This document shows positions 20,673-33,500 of a stretch of 64,000 bases of DNA, one piece after another. The DNA is from Dimargaris cristalligena (taxonomy: Eukaryota; Kickxellomycota; Dimargaritomycetes; Dimargaritales; Dimargaritaceae). Position numbers and translations under genes: made by a program. Below the pieces are notes generated by a model. It ran no database searches and was not told where the DNA came from. It saw only the letters and a list, made by a program, of their open reading frames with translations. The DNA lies in assembly GCA_027576995.1 (NCBI GenBank), contig JANBQC010000026.1, positions 1 through 64,000 on the forward strand, in the 5' to 3' direction. Position 1 is the stretch's first letter. Every line of letters begins with the position of its first letter.

Positions 20673-23476
20673 ATGAGTATATCCAGTGACGAGGTGAACT
20701 ACCTCGTTCTCCGCTACATCAAGGAATCTGGTAAGCCCCGTAGCTCCTTCCATTCGCTAAACGCTGAGGGGGCCTCGCCGCCCCAGGCTCACCTCTAATT
20801 CATCCACCCCACATACCTCCCCTACAGCCCCGCCTCACCCCCCTTTCCGCTTGTACCGAGTGTTCCCTCTTCCTCCCTCCAGGCTTTATCCATTCCGCCT
20901 TCGCCTTTCAATTCGAGTCCCAGCTGAGTTTGCCCGATTTTCAGGACCGCCAAGTGAAGCCAGGGGCCTTGCTGAACCTGCTCCAGAAGGGCCTCCAGTA
21001 CCGGGACCTCGAGACCCATATTGGGGAGGATGGCAGCGTCCGATCCTGTGATGCCCCGCTTACACTATTAGGGGAACATACCTGCGAGGATGTTGGGGCT
21101 AAAAAGCGGGTCCCTCGGGGGCCTGCTGATACCACCGCTCCCGCAAACCCGGTCGGTCGCCCTCGCAAGGATGACTCCCGGCGGATCCGCTCCGAACGCG
21201 ACCAGGGCTCCCACCTCGATAAACCGGCCTCTGAGGAGCCTATTCATAGCCGCCATCGTCCCCTGGAACCGGCCGGCGAGCCCGTGTCGAGAAAACCGCG
21301 CTCCGAGTCCCCCCAACCCGATGAAATGCGCCTAGAAAAAATGCAACTGGATGACCCAGTTCTGCCACCTAGTAAGTTTATTCCGACTCCTTCATCCCAG
21401 ACCCGCTCCCCGCTGCATTGAGGCTTAGTGTGTGTGTATGTGTGTGGGTAAACCCTTGCTCCTCTTTTGTAAACATGCCGTTGACCTGATTACAGTGCTT
21501 CCCTCGTTTAACCTTTCTATGTCCCGGCCAACTGCACGCACGTCGCCTGCGCAACTAGCCGCATCTCGGGATCGATCGCGATCCAACTCCGCTACCCACC
21601 GCGTGCCTTTATCACTGGACCCCGTTCTAACGCTGCGAGGCCATACCGACCAGGTAACCCTCATCCTCTGATATGCACCTGGATATTCAATATATATATA
21701 TATATATTCCTGTATTGCCCATATACATGGGGGGCACCATGTCCCTAAACAGTCGACTCATTGCAATCCCATCTTTACCTGGAACCCATACCATGATTTA
21801 GGTTTGCACCGCCGCCTGGAACCCCACCCACCCCCATGTTTTAGCGACCGGGTAAGCCACATTTCCTACTTTGCCCTATCCATTGTCACGCAATTCCCAG
21901 AAAGGCCCTTTCCTGCAGCACAATTCTAACCACCCATTATTGCTTCCATTACCAATCATTGGCCTATCCTAACTTGCGCCCTTCGCTCTAGGTCCAACGA
22001 TTTTACCGCCCGGATATGGTCCTTAGGCTCAGATCCCCACCAGCTGGAAGGGACTCCCATCCTACTTAACCATGCGTCCACATCGGAGCAGGATCTCCAT
22101 TATGTGACGACCCTAGACTGGGATGTAAGTTAATGGTGACTGGATCCCCGATAATATTCTCCGCTAATGGCATAAACACACCGCGTGTGGATCGGATGCC
22201 GTGTTAATGGTCATCTTTGGCCACTGCCCAATTTCCTCCACCGCTAACCGATGTTTACATACTTTGTACCCCAATGCACCACTTCCGGAATACTTGCCGG
22301 GTTAGCCCTCGGGTAACTATTTAGCGACGGGATCGTTTGATGGGCATTGCCGGATATGGACCCTTCAAGGTAGGTTTATCTTGGGTACCCAAGGCCTTGA
22401 TACCCCTCCCCCTCTTTTCCTATAACCCTGGCCCACCGCATAAAACCCGGATCCTGACGATTAATGAATGGCTACGCTTCTACATTGGCTATTGACTTAT
22501 TTATAATACAGGTGACCTTCGGTATACACTCCAGGCCGGAAAGGGTCCGGTTCTGGCCCTCAAATGGGGTCCTCGGGGCAAATCCCTGGTCGGAACCTCC
22601 GCGGATGCCGGCGTAAAACTTTGGGACAGTCTGACAGGCGAACTCCGGGCCGAGTACCTTGACCACCAAGGTAAATATAACCTCGGGTTAAGCTAAATTA
22701 TTAGCCCAGTCCCTATCAAGGGCTGGTTCTCAGGATAGGCTGGCCTTCTCTGCTTTCCCCCTAACCCACTGCAACCCCTAAAACTGGACCCGCCCTCTTT
22801 TTCTAATTATATTCCCCCTTGCGGTACCGCCTTCTTTCTCTATTCAGGTGCCGTCTTGGACGTCCATTGGATCACGGCCGGGATGTTTGCCACGTGCTCC
22901 AATGATACAAAAATCCTTATTTATAGTTCAGATCAATCCGCACCACTGCATTCTCTAGTGGGTCACACCGGGGGAGTTCATGCCGTACGCTCTGACCCCA
23001 CGGGACGCTACCTTGCTTCGGCTTCCGAGGACCATACCGCCAGAATCTGGTCTTTGGCGGACGGCCAAACGCAGGCCATCCTAACGGGCCACTCCCAAGA
23101 CGTCTATGCACTGGAGTGGTGTCCAGTCGCAAAACTATCCGACTCGGTTCCGAGCCTTTTGGCGACCTGCTCGTCGGACCACACCGTCCGGGTTTGGGAC
23201 GCTACCGCGGCTGCGTGCCTATTCGTTCTGGACCGGTGCGCCGAACCAGTGTTGGGACTGTCGTTTAGTCCCAATGGGCAATACCTGGCTACCGGCTCGC
23301 TGGACCACTCGGTCCACGTCTGGTCAACCACCTCGGGCCAGTTGGTCAAACAGTACGACTACCCCTCGAGTGTGCTGGGGCTCCAGTGGAGTCCAACCGG
23401 TGACTATATTGCTTGCTGTTTAGTTGACACGACCACCTCTATCCTGGACGGTCATATGAAACCAGTGGGTACTTAG
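20673..23476 (+). CDS. LisH/WD40 corepressor subunit, TBL1/TBL1XR1/Sif2-like
   Basis: Scaffold subunit of histone-deacetylase corepressor complexes: TBL1XR1 in SMRT/NCoR, Sif2 in the yeast Set3 complex. Eight exons join in phase: 20673-20730, 20883-21371, 21496-21653, 21802-21851, 21992-22124, 22306-22369, 22512-22670 and 22848-23476, giving 579 residues. The N-terminus MSISSDEVNYLVLRYIKESG is almost the metazoan TBL1XR1 start, and FIHSAFAFQFESQ completes the LisH dimerisation motif, followed by the F-box-like LLQKGLQY and the EDG turn. A basic, Ser/Pro-rich linker (residues about 90-220) leads into about eight WD40 blades from LTLRGHTDQVCTAAWNP onward, with YLATGSFDGHCRIWTLQG, SADAGVKLWD, SEDHTARIWSL, SSDHTVRVWD and GSLDHSVHVWS. 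The last blade ends in TTTSILDGH and the protein stops soon after, as in the family. The four-nt-scale consistency of seven junctions makes the model strong. Confidence 0.92.
21690..21707. repeat. (TA)n microsatellite in an intron
   Basis: Alternating TA of about 18 bp lies in intron 3 of the TBL1-like gene. Confidence 0.8.
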
Positions 23477-24451
23477 TCCTGGGTCAAGAGGTGTTTTATA
23501 CCGAGCCACGGGCCAACCCTACTCTATTCATTTCCTGGTCCATTTTCTATTTAGATGGGGTGGTGCTTTGTAACCGCCTTAAAGTATAGGCAATGTAGAA
23601 TTATATTCATCAATTAAACATACCCAAACCCAAATCCCAATGGATCCTTGAACTGCGGGATCCAGTCCGGTGATATCCGGGAATTCAGCGGGCAATATGA
23701 ACCCACTCGTAGGCCCTTGGGCTCAGGGGGTGGCATTAGCAAACACCGGTTTGATGGGCTTTTTCGAAGCTAAGCCTGGTATCGGAGTGACTGATACACT
23801 TCCTCCCTGGGAATTCCGACATGTATGGGCGTTTTCGGTCAGGCGGGACTTCCTGGGCCCGATCCTCCCTCTACAGAATACCAGGCTAGTCACTCTTTCC
23901 TTTTTTTCCCCTGCCGCTAGTATGCGGAATGGCCTCTTAGCCGGCCAGTGTTCTACAGCTGGCTTAGAGTTAGAGGGGTTATACTATGCCAACCAACCCG
24001 AAGTGACGGCTCCCATTGCTATTTACGGTCAAGCGGTCAACCGCTTAAAAAAGCGTTATAGGATGTGCACACGGTTAGCTTTAGGGGTATTCTGCCAAAG
24101 CAAGGAATTATACGGGGTAGCTGGCCCTGGTTCAATTATCATTATTTATTAGCATGATGGGTCGGTGGTTTATAAAGGGTTCGCTACCAAGGTGTAGAAC
24201 CAGAGGGGTTGGACCACCACCAGTCCAGCTCCAGTAACCCGTGTGGACAAACACATTCCCATAGACCAAGTCTTTGAAACGGTTGGGAACCACTCCAGCT
24301 TGATATTCCAATGCCACTCTTCCCGCGTCTTTCGGTCCATGCCAGCTAATTACTTCCATTGAGTTATCCCACCCGCCTGTGACATTCGAACACTTTACTA
24401 TAGTATCCAACGAAATTCCCTCTCCTCCTCCCTGACCGCAATCCCCTCGTC
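23477..24451. other. Spacer between the TBL1-like and Ski2 genes
   Basis: About 975 bp. A plus-strand frame at 23670-24152 could encode 160 residues but has no recognisable domain, no typical codon bias and no splice context, so I do not call it a gene. It probably holds the 3' region of the TBL1-like gene and the Ski2 promoter. Confidence 0.45.
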
Positions 24452-27400
24452 ATGCCCGGCCCCTCAAAATTGCAATCGCCGGTACCCCCCGCCGAGTCTG
24501 CTACAGCACCCCTAGGTAGGTCAATGAGCAATGCAACTCTACTGCCACTGCATTCTCCGCCTCGGAATTGTCCAGCTTCCCATCCTTGTTGCATCATCAC
24601 TAACCCCACTTTGCCTTTGGCAAATTTTCTTTGGGCGGTGCTACTGGAATAGCCCCTGTCAGGCCCTCCGACTTGGTCCTTCACCGCATTCCCCCTGGCG
24701 AACTGGCCGCCTTGGCCGGTGGCCCTCTGGTCCCCCAGATCCCTTTGACCGAGCCTCTTCAATTCGACCCTTTGGTAAGTGACTTGCTCTACAATAGCCA
24801 CTGTTAAATAAATGAGGTATAAAACCACATGGCTTTGATCCGGCCCTAATTATGTTTATACCAGTGCCTTTTGTGTGATCAGTTCCCAGTTGCTGTCGAT
24901 GCCCCCATCACTAATGAAGAAATCGAGGATCAAATTGAAGCGTGCTTCCTGCGCCCCGACCCCGTTTTTCCCCAACACTGGCTCCCAACTTGCCAACGGT
25001 AAGCCACCCCTACATGCATATCCAAATCCTTCCCCGGGCCTTACAGACGTTACGGTACTGAGGCATTCCAGCGACCCAAATAAAAATCTAATTGGTAATC
25101 GACAATGTTAACCATAATTCACATTATCTCAAATACACCTGGCGATACCTAGATCCTGGCCCCGGGAGCCACAGTTGAACAACCTGCGGGATACACCGGC
25201 CTACCGCCTCACGTCCATCCTGGAACTGGATCGGGACCCCGTGTCCTTTGCCGTACAGGGTATCCATAGAGTAGGTAGACCAAGTTCCGCACCCGTCCTC
25301 ATCCCCATGCCCATCCCCATGCCCCATCCACATGACATATTCACCTCATCGGCCTATTAAATTGAATGACCATCTGATTTTTCCCATGTATCTTTAGGTG
25401 ACGACATCCGAAAACGACTCTGCCATCGACAATCCGGCCTCTTTTGCACGCAAGACGACTGGGCCCGACAGTTACGTGCGGGGACGATCCTCGGGTGTTC
25501 CTTTTGCCCCGGGTGGCCTGGTCGAGGCTGTACGCAGCGAAAACCCAGCGGTCGACCCCCTGGCCGACTTTTCCCTCTTTGAAGACAACCTGCTAGTGGT
25601 GGCGCCTGGGCTGGACCATGGTCTCGCTGTAGAACCCCCCTCGGCCTTGGCTAAATCTTCCCCCACCATGGTCGACCTCCTTCGGTCCGAGTCCTCCTGG
25701 CTCCCACAAAATGATAACAAGTCCGAAAGGGATGGGCTCGCCCCCCCTGACCGTCCCCTTCCCTTGCCCACCCCCCTACCCACAGAGAGTACTCCCATTG
25801 ACGAATTCCTGCCCAGGGGGGACTATCAGGGACTTTCGGAGAGTGATGTGGCGTTCCGTCGCCCCAAGCCCACCTATAGGCGGGAGTGGGCCCATGAAGT
25901 AGACGTGACTCGTGAATTCAGTAATTTCCATGATGTAGTGCCTGAATTGGCCCACCAGTTTCCCTTTGAACTAGACACCTTCCAGAAACAGGCCGTGTAC
26001 CACTTGGAGCAGGGCGACTTTGTGTTTGTGGCCGCCCACACGTCGGCCGGAAAAACGGCCGTCGCCGAGTACGCCATTGCCATGTCCCTCAAACACATGA
26101 CTAAAACCATCTACACCTCCCCCATCAAGGCCCTCTCCAACCAAAAGTTCCGCGATTTCCGGAAAACTTTCGGGGACGATAACGTTGGGATAATCACGGG
26201 CGACATTCAAATCCAACCCGAGTCGCCCTGTTTGGTAATGACCACCGAGATTCTGCGCTCCATGCTGTACCGCGGATCGGACCTTATCCGGGATGTTGAG
26301 TTTGTGGTGTTTGATGAAGTACATTACGTGAATGACTCCGAGCGGGGTGTCGTATGGGAGGAGGTAATTATCATGCTGCCGGCCCATATCAGTTTGATTC
26401 TGCTCTCGGCCACCATTCCCAATACGAAAGAGTTCGCCGACTGGGTGGGCCGGTCCAAGAAGCGGGACATTTACGTTATCAGTACCACCCACCGGCCAGT
26501 GCCGCTGGAACACTACCTCTTCGTGGACCGGGAGGTCTACAAGATTGTGGACCAGACGCGCTCCTTCCTGTCCCTGGGCTGGAAACAGGCCCGCGACGCC
26601 CTTGCGAATGCGATCCGAAGGGAAAAGGCATTGGTCCTGGGTCGGGGACGGGGGCGGGGCGGGCTCACCCGCAGCCAGTCCTTTCCCGACCGGATTCCGT
26701 GGACCCACTTAATTGAGCACCTTAAGAAGAAAGAGCTCCTGCCGGCCATCGTGTTTACGTTTTCACGTCGCCGGTGCGAGGAATACGCCGCGAGTCTGAA
26801 CAGTGCCAACCTCAACTCGCTGGCTGAACGCACCGAGGTTCGGGGGTTTATCTACCGGAGCCTGCTGCGTCTGAGTGTTGTCGACCGGGGTCTTCCCCAT
26901 ATTCGCCACACCAGCCGACTCTTGGAACGGGGTATTGGGATCCACCACGGTGGCCTGCTACCCATTGTAAAGGAAATGGTGGAAATTCTCTTCTCCCGGG
27001 GGCTGGTTAAGGTGCTATTTGCCACGGAGACGTTTGCCATGGGGGTCAACATGCCTGCCCGCACCGTGGTCTTCTCCTCCATCCGCAAACACGATGGCCG
27101 CACTTTCCGGGACCTGCTGCCGGGCGAATATACCCAAATGGCCGGGCGGGCCGGGCGGCGTGGACTTGACTCCACCGGGTTGGTGATGATTGTGGGTGCC
27201 AGCGACGTGCCCGACTCCCTAACCCTTCAAAAAATGATCCTGGGACCGGCCACCAAGCTGCAGAGCCAGTTCCGATTGACGTACCCCATGATACTGAATC
27301 TGCTGCGGGTCGAAACCCTCAAGGTGGAGGAAATGATCAAACGCAGTTTTTCGGAGAACACCAACCAAAAATCCCTACCCGAGGCCGAGCAAGAGCTGTT

Positions 27401-29418
27401 GCGCAACGAATCCCAGCTGGCCAAGGTTGGCCAAGCCGACTGTGTAATCTGTCAGGATTCGCTAAAGGCCTTCCACGCAACCCAGCTACAGTTGGACGAC
27501 ACCCGGCGGCGCCTCTACCTGGCTATTTCCAGCTCACCCCTCGCCAGTAAGGGATGGCAATCGGGCCGGGTGGTTATTCTAACCCCACCGGGACGATGCA
27601 ATCCCACGTTGGGCGTCATTATTCGTACCCAGAGCCACTCCCGGCTACTAGGCCCCGATGCCCTTAGTCGAATTGCGGCACATTGGACGACCACACCGGT
27701 TTCCAACCGGGCCCTGGCCTCGTCGCGCCAACTCACATGTTTAATTGTTGGCAATGAACAGGGTGCCTGGGCCGATAGTCGGGGTAAAATCGCCACCGAC
27801 TCTGAGGATGACCTTTACCCTTTCCTAGATGGCATCCGTGGCGAGGGTGATGTCGAAGTGGGCCGTTGCCCGTTTACCCTGGCTCCACTTGAAGAAGCAT
27901 CCCTCCAGTCCCGAGTAGTTACCGTGGATCTGGCCAGTGTCGCAGTGACCACCGATGTTTCCCTCAAGGTCGGACTATTTACTAGATCAGTTCTCTAGAC
28001 CCTCGTCCTATTGGAACCGCACACACCTTTCAAATCATTGACTAATCCTCTCCCCCATTGGGATGAACTTTTATCTGTGTATTTATGTCGCCTAGATTGA
28101 TGCGGGACTACTCCTGAAGAAATCCCGGACCGCCGAGACCAACCGCGTTGAAAAAGAACTAGTAGAGCTGGCCCAGTCCCATCAGAAAGGTAAGTTGGTT
28201 TTTGAAATCCAACCCCCCAACCCGACTGAATTAGGGCAGGCTCCCTGGTTTGGGCTCTGCTATTCAAACCAGCTTCTAGGTGTAGAGTAAGGGATGGTAT
28301 GGTATGGAACTTTGGGTAGCTACTTCATTCAATCACTGCATTAATCATTCATGTATTGAACACGCGCGCCCGTCTACTTTTTCCATTGATCGACAGACGG
28401 CTGGGCGGAATACGACTGGGGGGCGAAGATTAAGGAACTGGACTTCCAAATCCATCTCCGGGCCCTTGGGGAACTCCGGGGCTCCCTGACCACCTTTGCT
28501 TGCATTCACTGCCCAGACCTAGTTAGCCATGTAAGTGCCCATTGTATCTATATCTTGGGGGATATCGTTGCAGGGATTTCCAACTGTGAATACGAGACCC
28601 GAATGGTAAAAGATCCCAGATTATAATGTATTCCGCCTTAGGACAATGGCTATTCGGTGTGAAGGCGGGAGCCGACTGGTTGGGACGACACTAATGCGTA
28701 TGGGGTCTTTTTTGTCAATGATTGTGGTACATATATCGGGTGTTGGAACCGGTAGTATCGGATGGTACATAGGCAATATCAGCTGGAAGCCAAATTACAG
28801 GCCCTGCGCCACGCCCTATCGGATCAAAATCTTGAATTGCTCCCGGACTACGAACAGCGACTGGAAGTGCTGCGAACCCTGCAGTGCATTGACCAACGGG
28901 ATAATGTTCTACTCAAAGGAAGGGTGGCTTGCGAAATCAATGCGGCGGATGCGCTCATCCTGACGGAACTGATTCTGGACAATGTCATGGCGGAGTTTGA
29001 GCCTTGTGAGATTGCAGCAATGCTCTGCTGCTTCATTTTCCAGGACCGTAACGCCGGTGAACCATATCTGGTCCCCAATTTGGTCCGGGCCAAAGACCAT
29101 CTTATCCAGGCGCTGAACAAGGTTGACCAGATCCAAATGGCGTGCGGCGTGGCGGACTCCCTTGAGAATACCCTGTGCTTTGGTTTAATGGAGGTCGTGT
29201 ACGAATGGGCCCGTGGGATGACTTTTCGACAGATTATGGATCTTACGGATGTTCAGGAGGGGATTATCGTTCGGGCGATTATTCGCTTAGACGACGTCTG
29301 CCGCGAGGTCCGGACAGCGGCCCGTACCGTGGGAGACAACCGTCTGCTCGAAAAGATGGAGCAGGTATCGAGCCTAATTCGACGGGATATTGTGTTTACA
29401 GCCAGTCTCTACTATTAA
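24452..29418 (+). CDS. SKI2: Ski2-type DEVH-box RNA helicase (Ski complex, exosome cofactor)
   Basis: ATP-dependent 3'-5' RNA helicase of the cytosolic Ski complex, which feeds mRNA into the exosome for 3'-5' decay. Eight exons join in phase: 24452-24515, 24653-24774, 24865-24998, 25153-25270, 25398-27968, 28096-28189, 28397-28530 and 28756-29418, giving 1299 residues (yeast 1287, human 1246). An alternative exon 3 start at 24883 is also in frame. The N-terminal region has the family's FLRPDPVFP and EWAHEVDVT anchors. Helicase motifs: FQKQAVYHLEQGDFVFVAAH, then TSAGKT (Walker A, about residue 360), TSPIKALSNQKFRDF, VVFDEVHYVND (about 450), LLSATIPN, GIHHGGLLPIVKEMVE, FATETFAMGVNMPARTVVF, QMAGRAGRRGLD. 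An arch-type insertion with KOW-like segment follows, then the C-terminal helical domain ending LLRRDIVF-type (SLIRRDIVFTASLYY). The donor after exon 5 is GTCGGA, which is unusual. Confidence 0.95.
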
Positions 29419-29467
29419 CCTAGGCTATTGTGGCGTTTTTCGATACGGATGCGCCTCCGCATTTCCC

Positions 29468-29473
29468 AATAAA
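29468..29473 (+). terminator. AATAAA poly(A) signal of SKI2
   Basis: AATAAA lies 50 nt after the Ski2 stop codon. Confidence 0.5.
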
Positions 29474-30586
29474 GCCAAGGCAGCCCGATCGAGGGGGTAT
29501 TAGAAGACTAACTATTGGGTTGGTCAATGTGTGTGGGAATGGCTTTGTCCGAGGCAGGGGGGTGAACAGGCAGACCTGGTTTCGGGCGTACGGCCGACCT
29601 AGCCGCGAAAATCCCGGAAAAGCTGTTTATGCGCGGGTATTGATCTACCTAGGTTCACTACAGAAGGAGGCCCCGGGTGATGATCCCTGCTATCGTGCTT
29701 CTTATCTCAAGGGGTGGCTTCCGGTGGTCCGTTAATCAATGGGTGTTGGCCCCCCTGGGTAGCGCTGGTTTAGGGCAAGTTTGGGCGGCTAGAGGAAATG
29801 TCAGTTGAATCCGGGCCAGGGATGTAGGCGGAATGCCCGATTTAAACCTTCGTTGCGTAGAGTGTACCTTTAACAAACTACCGGTCGCGCTGTGCCCATT
29901 GTAATGGTGTGGGCGGACACTGGCCAGACAGTGGGCACCCAGCCCTCCTATTATATCTTACCACAGAAATGAGGGGACATTTATGTGCCTGGCCGCTAAA
30001 TTACAATCGGGGCGATCCCACACTCAGGCGGGCGGGACTATATTTGTGGCTGCCAGGGACATAAATATCCCATAGCCGCACTTGAGCCAATTGACGAACG
30101 GTATCGGCTGTGTTTACATTTCAAGGCGCCACTTAGTACGGCCAGATTCGAAAGCAGAGGCAAACACATTAGTGTGGACCACAGTAGCTAAACCATCTGG
30201 AATTAATAATAGAGTAAAAAGAGGGGTGACCGCCCACGTTCCCGTTTGGCCGGATTGAAGCTCCGCCAGCACCACGGACAGGCGTCATTTCAAGAGAGGC
30301 CTCTTTCGCTACTGTCTAGGCCCTGTATCAGTAGTAGTGGCTAACCCTCTAACCCAAGTCTTTACTTTATGCCCTTCGTAAATACGGGCGCTTATTTCCC
30401 CAAATATATTCTTTCTCTGAAGTGACTGAATGCACCTAGCGTAGGCTGTGCTATTTTATTGTTATTAATATCACTTCGGTTGGTCTTGCTCTTGTTGCCA
30501 GGCCAAGCTACCGCCACTCTCGTTTCACCAGTCGCTATCCTCCCGCAGTTCCCTGCCCCATTATACCTTTTGCACCAACCACAGCT
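29474..30586. other. Spacer between Ski2 and the kinesin gene
   Basis: About 1.1 kb with no gene. A frame at 29430-29735 overlaps the Ski2 3' end and looks like chance. A doubled CTAACCC motif lies at 30341-30355 in the kinesin promoter. Confidence 0.5.
30341..30355 (+). promoter_or_regulatory. Doubled telomere-like box CTAACCCTCTAACCC
   Basis: Two CTAACCC units separated by T, about 230 nt upstream of the kinesin ATG. It is identical, base for base and in orientation to its gene, to the motif at 5630-5644. Shorter relatives (TAACCCTCTAAC or one-base variants) occur near 11569-11579, 46788-46798 and 62404-62416. Confidence 0.45.
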
Positions 30587-33500
30587 ATGGACTGGAAGGA
30601 TCCGGTCTCCCAGGGCGACTCCGGCTCGTTCAAGGACGCCGCGGATCACATCAATGTAACCATTCGCATCCGGCCCTTAAATGCGCGAGAACTCCGTACC
30701 GGCGGCACCCTCAACGCCTGGTCTGTTCAAAACGACACCATTACCCAACTGCACTACCACACCCATGGTCGCTCGTCCATTGGTAACTCATTTACCTTTG
30801 ACCATATTTTCGACCCCCAGCGCTCAACCAAGGAGGTCTTCAATGCGGTGGCCCAGGACATTATCCACTCCACCATGGACGGCTTCAACGGAACCATTTT
30901 TGCCTACGGTCAGACCTCGTCGGGGAAGACCCACACCATGTACGGTATCCCCGAAGAACCCGGTATTATCGACCTGTCCATCCGCCGCATATTCGAACGT
31001 ATTGAGCAGACCCCGGACCGCGAGTATCTGCTACGCGTCTCGTTCCTCGAAATCTACAACGAGGTTATCAAGGACCTCCTCAACCCCGAAAACCACCACC
31101 TGAAGATCCACGAACACGCCACCCGCGGTATATTTGTGGGTAACCTGACCGAAAACATCGTCATGTCCGTCCACGACGTCAAACTACTGCTGGAACAGGG
31201 TGATCGCAACCGCCATGTGGGGGAAACCAACATGAACGACCGGAGTAGTCGTTCCCACACCATTGTGCGCATGGTGATTGAGAGTCGGGAGCGCAGCATC
31301 GATGAAAAGGCCGTCGAGGGGGTCGCCGCCACCACGTACTCGGGTGCCGTTAAGGTCTCGTGCCTCAACCTGGTCGATCTGGCCGGTTCCGAACGGGTAG
31401 CGCATACGGGGGCCGAAGGCGCCCGCCTGCGAGAAGGTGCCCACATTAATAGGAGTTTGCTGGCCCTCGGCACCGTCATTGCCAAGCTAACCGAGAATGA
31501 CGGGGACCGATCCAACGTGCATATTCCCTACCGGGACTCTAAACTCACCCGGATTCTCGAACCATCCCTCGGCGGCAATGCCAAAACCGCCATTGTGTGT
31601 ACCATCACCCCGGCGTCCACCCATGTGGAGGAAACCCTGAGTACCCTCAAGTTTGCCAACCGGGCCAAGAACGTGTGCAACAAACCCGAGATCAACGAGG
31701 AACTGACCGGCGAAGCCCTCTTACGCGTTTACCACAAGGAAATATCCATGCTAAAGAAAAAGCTGGACGAATACCGCACCATGAACGGCTCCCTCGAGAT
31801 TGAAAAGCTTACCCATCAGAAGATGCAGATTGAAGAATACAACGAGGAGATCCGGCGCCAGTTGAGAGAAAAAGAGGGCGAGGAGGCCCGACTCAAGAAG
31901 CATTACGAGGAACTGAAAATGATGATTCTTGATTCCACCCGTCTCCGTAATTCGGACATCCCCCAGGCCCGCAGGATCCGACGTCAAACGTGGTTTCCTG
32001 GTACCCGAGGTGCGCTGGAGGAATTAAAATCGCCCCGGGGGCTTGAGCCCGTAGAGCCCGCGGCCGAAGTTCGGACCGTGCCGTCGCCTTCGACAACCAG
32101 TCCAGCCCACCTTTCAGAGACGGAAACCGATCCTCCCACTCCCTCCGCCGACGCTGACGCCACTACCGATACCCGACCCCCACTCGGCCGGTGCCAAAGC
32201 ACGCGTGCTGGCAAACGCCGCGCCTCTGAAATGGAGGATGCCGGTTACCTTGATAACCTTCCCATTAGCCGCCACCAAAACACCTTCGCCAAGATTGTCC
32301 AACAGCAGCAGGTTATCACTGGGCTTCAAGACGAAATTACGCAAATCCGATCCAAGAGCCAGGAGGATGCCGCTCAGCTTACCGGCCTCTCCCAGCGGAA
32401 CCAAGGGCTACTCGAGGGGGTTCAGCGACTGATGTCGGGTCTGGACGATGCACCGATTGAATCGTTGCCCCAGGAATTAAAGGTTTGTTTTCATTCCCAT
32501 ACATCCGCGGGGCCCTACGAGTTCCCCCCCGGCCAGAACTGATTGCCTTTCATGGCCAATACCACTATTTCTAACTCATCTTGCCATATATAATTCTTAA
32601 TAATTTTACTTGCACTGTTATAGGAACTCCGGAGCTATCTCCGCAACTACCGCCAAGCCCTCAGTTTTACCAAGACTACCTTCAAGCGCAACGCTAAGCG
32701 ACAGAAAGAGAACTGCGAGTTTGTGACCCTAGAACTCAAAGCCACCCAGCTTGCTTACGAAGAACTCCAGGGCAAGCATATGCAGGTAAGCCCCCATTGG
32801 TGATTAGCAAGGTCCCCTTCGTCCCAGGACCGCTCCATAGTGATCCCACCCATGTTGCCTTTTAAACCGATTATACTCCTAATCCTCCATTGCCCTATGA
32901 TTTCCCTCTCTATGTCATGGACCATATCTTTCCCGGTGCGTAGGAGCAAGCTACCCTAAACGATAAAATCGCCCAATTGACCGACAGGTACACTAGCTTA
33001 GAGGAGCGCAGTCATATGGAACAGGGACTGCTCAACCAACAGCTGCAGGAGTATAAGAAGAAACTGGCTCAAAAGAAGGAGCTCCAGGCGCAACTGGAGG
33101 CCGCCCAGGCAAGCCAGTCCCAATCGGCCGACCGAATAGTGCAGCTAACGGAGGAAATCCAGGAAATTACAACCAATCTGCGGAATCAGCAGTCGGGTCA
33201 CGACCAGACCGTGGCGGCCCGGGAGGCCGAACTACAGGCCACCCACGATCAGGTGCAGTCCCTCCAACTCCGAATCATCGGTTTGGAATCCGAACGGGAT
33301 GATCTGAATAGCCAACTTGATGATTATCGCGATGTCCTGGGATTTATTCGCCCCGCGCTCACTGACCTGCACACCCAACGAACCGATTTCGAACAAGGCG
33401 CTCAACTAATAATCGACGAAGGTCGGGCTATAATTACCCAGTTTCAGGCCCAGCTGGCGGAAGAGCGAGCCGCCAGTCAGGCCTTGACCGCAGCGCGAGG

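Noticed and set aside
23670..24152. A 160-codon plus-strand frame between the TBL1-like and Ski2 genes
   Set aside because: No domain, signal or splice support, and composition like intergenic DNA; it lies where a 3' UTR and a promoter are expected.
29430..29735. A 101-codon frame right after SKI2
   Set aside because: It overlaps the AATAAA signal and the 3' region of SKI2; no recognisable feature.
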